Assembly: GCA_024642565.1 (NCBI GenBank)
Contig: JAHEAV010000017.1
Span: forward strand, 1-64,000
Direction of reading: 5' to 3'
Source: Erythrobacter sp.
GTDB lineage: Bacteria > Pseudomonadota > Alphaproteobacteria > Sphingomonadales > Sphingomonadaceae
Length of the DNA: 64,000 bases
Under the pieces are notes generated by a model. It worked only from the letters and a program-made list of their open reading frames with translations, was not told where the DNA came from and ran no database searches. Each line of letters starts with the position of its first letter. Positions within the stretch are counted from its first letter, which is position 1. This document shows, piece after piece, positions 61,355 to 64,000 of the stretch. The translations under genes were made by a program, and so were the position numbers.

Positions 61355-63118
61355 TCAGGAATCTTCGAATTTCGCTTTCAGATCTTTCTTGAGTATCTTG
61401 CCATTGGCATTGCGTGGCAGCGTTTCAGAGACAAAGGTAATCCGCACCGGCACCTTGAATTTTGCCAGCCGGGCCGCGACCCATGCTTTCAATTCATCTT
61501 CGCTTGCCGCCATACCCGGCGCCAGGTGAACCACGGCCACAGGCTCCTCTCCCAGGGTTCGGTGGGGGATCCCCAGCACGGCTGCGTCGGTTACCGCTGG
61601 ATGGTCGTAAAGTACGTTTTCCACTTCGGACGAATAGATGTTCTCCCCGCCCCGGATCACCATGTCCTTGGCCCGGTCAACAATGTAACAAAACCCCTCT
61701 TCGTCCAACTTCGCAAGATCACCGGTGCGGACCCAGCCATCAACAAAGGTCTCTGCGGTTGCTTCGGTTCGCCCCCAATAGCCCATCACGATCTGCGGTC
61801 CGCGTGCCCACAATTCTCCAACTTCGCCAGTCGGCAGCGCTTTGCCCAGCGTATCTGTCACCTTGAGATCGCTGACTGGCACCGGTGGGCCTGCGCTTTC
61901 GGGGCGGTTGAGATAGTCCTCTGCCGAATGGACAGTAACGGTCGCCATTGTTTCGGTCATCCCCCAGCCATTGCCCGGCATCGAACCAAAGATTTGATAG
62001 ATTTTGCGGACAAGTTCCGGCGCGGCTGGCGCGCCGCCATAGGCAATGGCTTCCAGACTGGAGAGATCGTACTTTTCCCGATCGGGATGCTCGATCATCT
62101 GCCACGCAATTGTTGGCACTCCGCCTGTCAAATTGACTTTTTCCCGTTCGATGATTTCGAACGCCTTCGTCGCTTCCCAGCGATACATGTAAATAAACGT
62201 GTGTCCTGCAAACACCTGGCCCATCAACCCCGCCGAACACGCCGTGACATGGAACAGCGGAATTACCGTGAGGCCGATCTTGGCTACCGGCGGGGGCAGC
62301 GCCTCACCCCGGCGCAGCACGGTACGCGCCGCCGCGTATGCGCTCGAGAAGATATTGCTGGTGAGGTTGCGATGGCTGCCAAGCGCCCCCTTGGGCTCCC
62401 CCGTGGTGCCGCTGGTGTAGAAGATCGTCGCAGGATCGTCCGGCAGGATGGGGATATCAGGAATTTGACCATCGGGCAGATTGGGCCAATCGTGCGGAGT
62501 GCCAAGAATGGCCTCCAACGTCTCGGCTGCCGGATCACCGCCCTGCGACCGCGAAACGAATACCGTTGCAAGGTCCGGGCATTCGGCGCGATGCGGCGCA
62601 ATTCTCTCCCAACGTTCGGCATCGCAGATCAGCATTTTTGCCCCGGAATTGGCAAGTCCAAAGGCCAGTTCGGCCCCTGTCCACCATGCATTAAGCGGCA
62701 CGCAGATTGCTCCGATTGCCGTCGCGGCGAAAAAGGCGACCGGCCATTCCGGAAGGTTGCGCATGGCGAGAGCCACCCTGTCACCCTTTCCAATGCCGCG
62801 AACGCGCAGGGCATCGGCCAGCCGCGCGACCGCGCGGTACCAGGCATCATAACTGACCCGTTCGTCCTCATAAATTGTCATCAGCCGGTTGCCGTGGGTA
62901 CGGGCGTGATCCGCCAATTGCCGCAAGGAACCGGGGGCGTTTTTCCAAACACGTGTGGTCACCCCGCGGATGTCGATCGTCTCCATCTCGAAACGCTGTC
63001 CGGGCGCGCACAATTCCGCTTCAATGTCCTGTAACGACATGGCTGGCCAGCCATCCGGCTTGGTCCAATCCGGTAACACCGGGTCACCGACACTCTTGTT
63101 CAATTCGCTACTCCCCAC
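61355..63118 (-). CDS. Acyl-CoA synthetase (AMP-forming)
   Basis: The 587-residue adenylate-forming enzyme activates a carboxylic acid with ATP and joins it to CoA. Visible are the P-loop FYTSGTTGEPKGA, the A5 motif GNGWGMTET, TGDLAKLDEEGF, DRAKDMVIRGGENIYSSEVE and the C-terminal Lys of NANGKILKKDLK. This class covers medium- to long-chain and aromatic acids; the substrate is not determinable. The first 50 residues are a family-variable lead. It is divergent from the beta-lactamase-like gene (77 bases between starts). Confidence 0.9.
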   Translation of the reverse strand: MGSSELNKSVGDPVLPDWTKPDGWPAMSLQDIEAELCAPGQRFEMETIDIRGVTTRVWKNAPGSLRQLADHARTHGNRLMTIYEDERVSYDAWYRAVARLADALRVRGIGKGDRVALAMRNLPEWPVAFFAATAIGAICVPLNAWWTGAELAFGLANSGAKMLICDAERWERIAPHRAECPDLATVFVSRSQGGDPAAETLEAILGTPHDWPNLPDGQIPDIPILPDDPATIFYTSGTTGEPKGALGSHRNLTSNIFSSAYAAARTVLRRGEALPPPVAKIGLTVIPLFHVTACSAGLMGQVFAGHTFIYMYRWEATKAFEIIEREKVNLTGGVPTIAWQMIEHPDREKYDLSSLEAIAYGGAPAAPELVRKIYQIFGSMPGNGWGMTETMATVTVHSAEDYLNRPESAGPPVPVSDLKVTDTLGKALPTGEVGELWARGPQIVMGYWGRTEATAETFVDGWVRTGDLAKLDEEGFCYIVDRAKDMVIRGGENIYSSEVENVLYDHPAVTDAAVLGIPHRTLGEEPVAVVHLAPGMAASEDELKAWVAARLAKFKVPVRITFVSETLPRNANGKILKKDLKAKFEDS

Positions 63119-63195
63119 TTGACCCTATTTTTTCTTGCTGCCGGTGCTAGTTCCGCTGTCTCGAGATACAAAGCTCATCGGCATGAGGATAGCAT

Positions 63196-64000
63196 ATGAC
63201 AAACCCATTCACCTGCGTCGACCCGGCATCGTGCGGTTTCGCCGCCGACCGGCTCGACCGGATCGGATCCTTCCTGCAGGAAAGCTATCTCGACAGCGGG
63301 CGCTTGCCGATGACTCAGTTGGTCGTCGCGCGCGATGGTAAGCCCGTTTATTACGACGCTCGCGGGCGCATGGGCGAAGGTCGCCCCGATCTGCGCGACG
63401 ATGCAATCTTCCGTATCGCCTCCATGACCAAACCGATCACTTCGATTGCCTTCATGCAGCTCGTGGAAAAGTGCCAGGTCGCGTTGGACGATCCGGTGAC
63501 CAAGGTTCTGCCCGAATTCGCCAAGCTGCGGATATACGGCGGCGGCGGTGGCGGCATTCCCTTCGCGCCGGGAACTCCTGCGCCAACAATGCGCTTTGTC
63601 GATCTGCTTACCCATATGTCGGGCCTGACCTACGGTCTGCAAAACCGCAGCAATATCGATGCTGTGTATCGCGACCATAATCTGGATTTTGCGCGCAGCC
63701 GGCACACTTCCGATGAGTACATCCGGATTCTGGCCGACCTTCCGCTGGAATTTGCTTCCGGTCAGGGTTGGAATTACTCGGTCGCAACCGATGTGCTCGG
63801 TGTTTGCGTCGAGCGGCTCTCCGGAATGCGGCTGGGTGACTATCTTCAACAGAACCTGTTTGGGCCGCTTGGAATGATCGACACGTCATTCGGCGTAGCG
63901 GGTGGCCAGGCGGAACGGCTGGTCGATGCTTACCAGTACATACCCGGCAAGCCGCCAAAAATGATAGACGCCGGTGTTGCCAGTGCACTGAACCAACCTG
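63196..64000 (+). CDS. Serine hydrolase of the beta-lactamase/penicillin-binding fold (partial)
   Basis: The frame opens at ATG 63196 (MTNPFTCVDPASCGF) and runs past the window end, giving at least 268 residues. The SxxK motif appears as SMTK (about residue 76), followed by DLLTHMSGLTYG and the NYSVATDVLG region, which sits where class C enzymes have YxN. It belongs to the class C beta-lactamase / EstB esterase / DUF-type serine hydrolase group (PF00144). No signal peptide is seen, so an intracellular esterase is more likely than a beta-lactamase. The C-terminal third is missing. Confidence 0.85.
   Translation, partial: MTNPFTCVDPASCGFAADRLDRIGSFLQESYLDSGRLPMTQLVVARDGKPVYYDARGRMGEGRPDLRDDAIFRIASMTKPITSIAFMQLVEKCQVALDDPVTKVLPEFAKLRIYGGGGGGIPFAPGTPAPTMRFVDLLTHMSGLTYGLQNRSNIDAVYRDHNLDFARSRHTSDEYIRILADLPLEFASGQGWNYSVATDVLGVCVERLSGMRLGDYLQQNLFGPLGMIDTSFGVAGGQAERLVDAYQYIPGKPPKMIDAGVASALNQP

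Noticed and set aside
61193-63034. A 613-codon open frame on the plus strand
   Set aside because: It is antisense to the well-supported acyl-CoA synthetase, rich in Cys, His and Arg, and has no family motif. GC-rich third positions on the true strand keep the antisense frame open.
1-64000. CRISPR arrays, prophage genes, integrases or insertion sequences
   Set aside because: No regularly spaced repeats, and no cas, capsid, integrase or transposase motifs were found on either strand.

Overview
The window looks like chromosome from an alphaproteobacterium of the order Sphingomonadales (Erythrobacter/Sphingomonas type). The signs are the GC-rich coding, many TonB-dependent receptors, an RcdA/DUF1465 gene, a pair of DUF465 genes, an EI-Ntr gene, a Sinorhizobium-type phospholipid methyltransferase gene and alpha-type gene orders such as cpoB-tilS. 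This is inferred from gene content only; no rRNA is present.

Region 1 (1-26742) is mostly housekeeping: tRNA-Ser(GGA), a small zincin, a divergent cyclophilin, tilS, cpoB, a RodZ-like protein, ptsP, two DUF465 genes, an RcdA-like gene, glpK, nadA, a DUF885 lipoprotein, an ene-reductase, lipB and arsC. It also has a Fur-box-preceded siderophore receptor, a SulP transporter without STAS domain, an orphan [2Fe-2S] subunit and a class II aldolase.

Region 2 (26899-35600) is a compact chemotaxis operon, cheA-cheW-cheY-cheB-cheR, followed by a GGDEF-EAL protein and a methyl-accepting protein. CheA lacks a P2 domain and ends in a degenerate receiver-like tail. Region 3 (35597-42723) is read leftwards: a GST and trhO, then an MFS transporter, a Tat-exported intradiol dioxygenase, two SnoaL-like proteins and a winged-helix/TPR regulator.

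Region 4 (42883-58691) is the highlight: a probable sulfoquinovose (SQ) / SQ-glycerol catabolic regulon. It contains a GH31 sulfoquinovosidase whose binding residues read K-E-R-W-Y, a LacI regulator, an aldo/keto reductase (SmoB-like) and an SsuD-like flavin sulfonate monooxygenase (SmoC-like), all translationally coupled. An MFS permease and a TonB receptor replace the ABC importer of the Agrobacterium pathway. Beside them is a very unusual fusion of fatty-acid desaturase, Rieske and NqrF-type reductase domains. A second coupled operon holds glpD, an FMN reductase, a RibB-like protein and a YeiH-type sulfite/sulfate exporter. Three copies of one 17-bp motif, ATGTC-NNN-CGGTGTCAT, stand before the MFS gene, in the TonB-receptor/sulfoquinovosidase divergent region and before glpD. 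I read this as the LacI operator joining the parts into one regulon: import, release of SQ and glycerol, FMNH2-dependent desulfonation, reduction to glucose, glycerol oxidation and sulfite export.

Region 5 (58688-64000) has a cyanide-insensitive-type cytochrome bd operon with its DUF2474 small subunit, an acyl-CoA synthetase and the start of a serine beta-lactamase-like hydrolase cut by the window edge.
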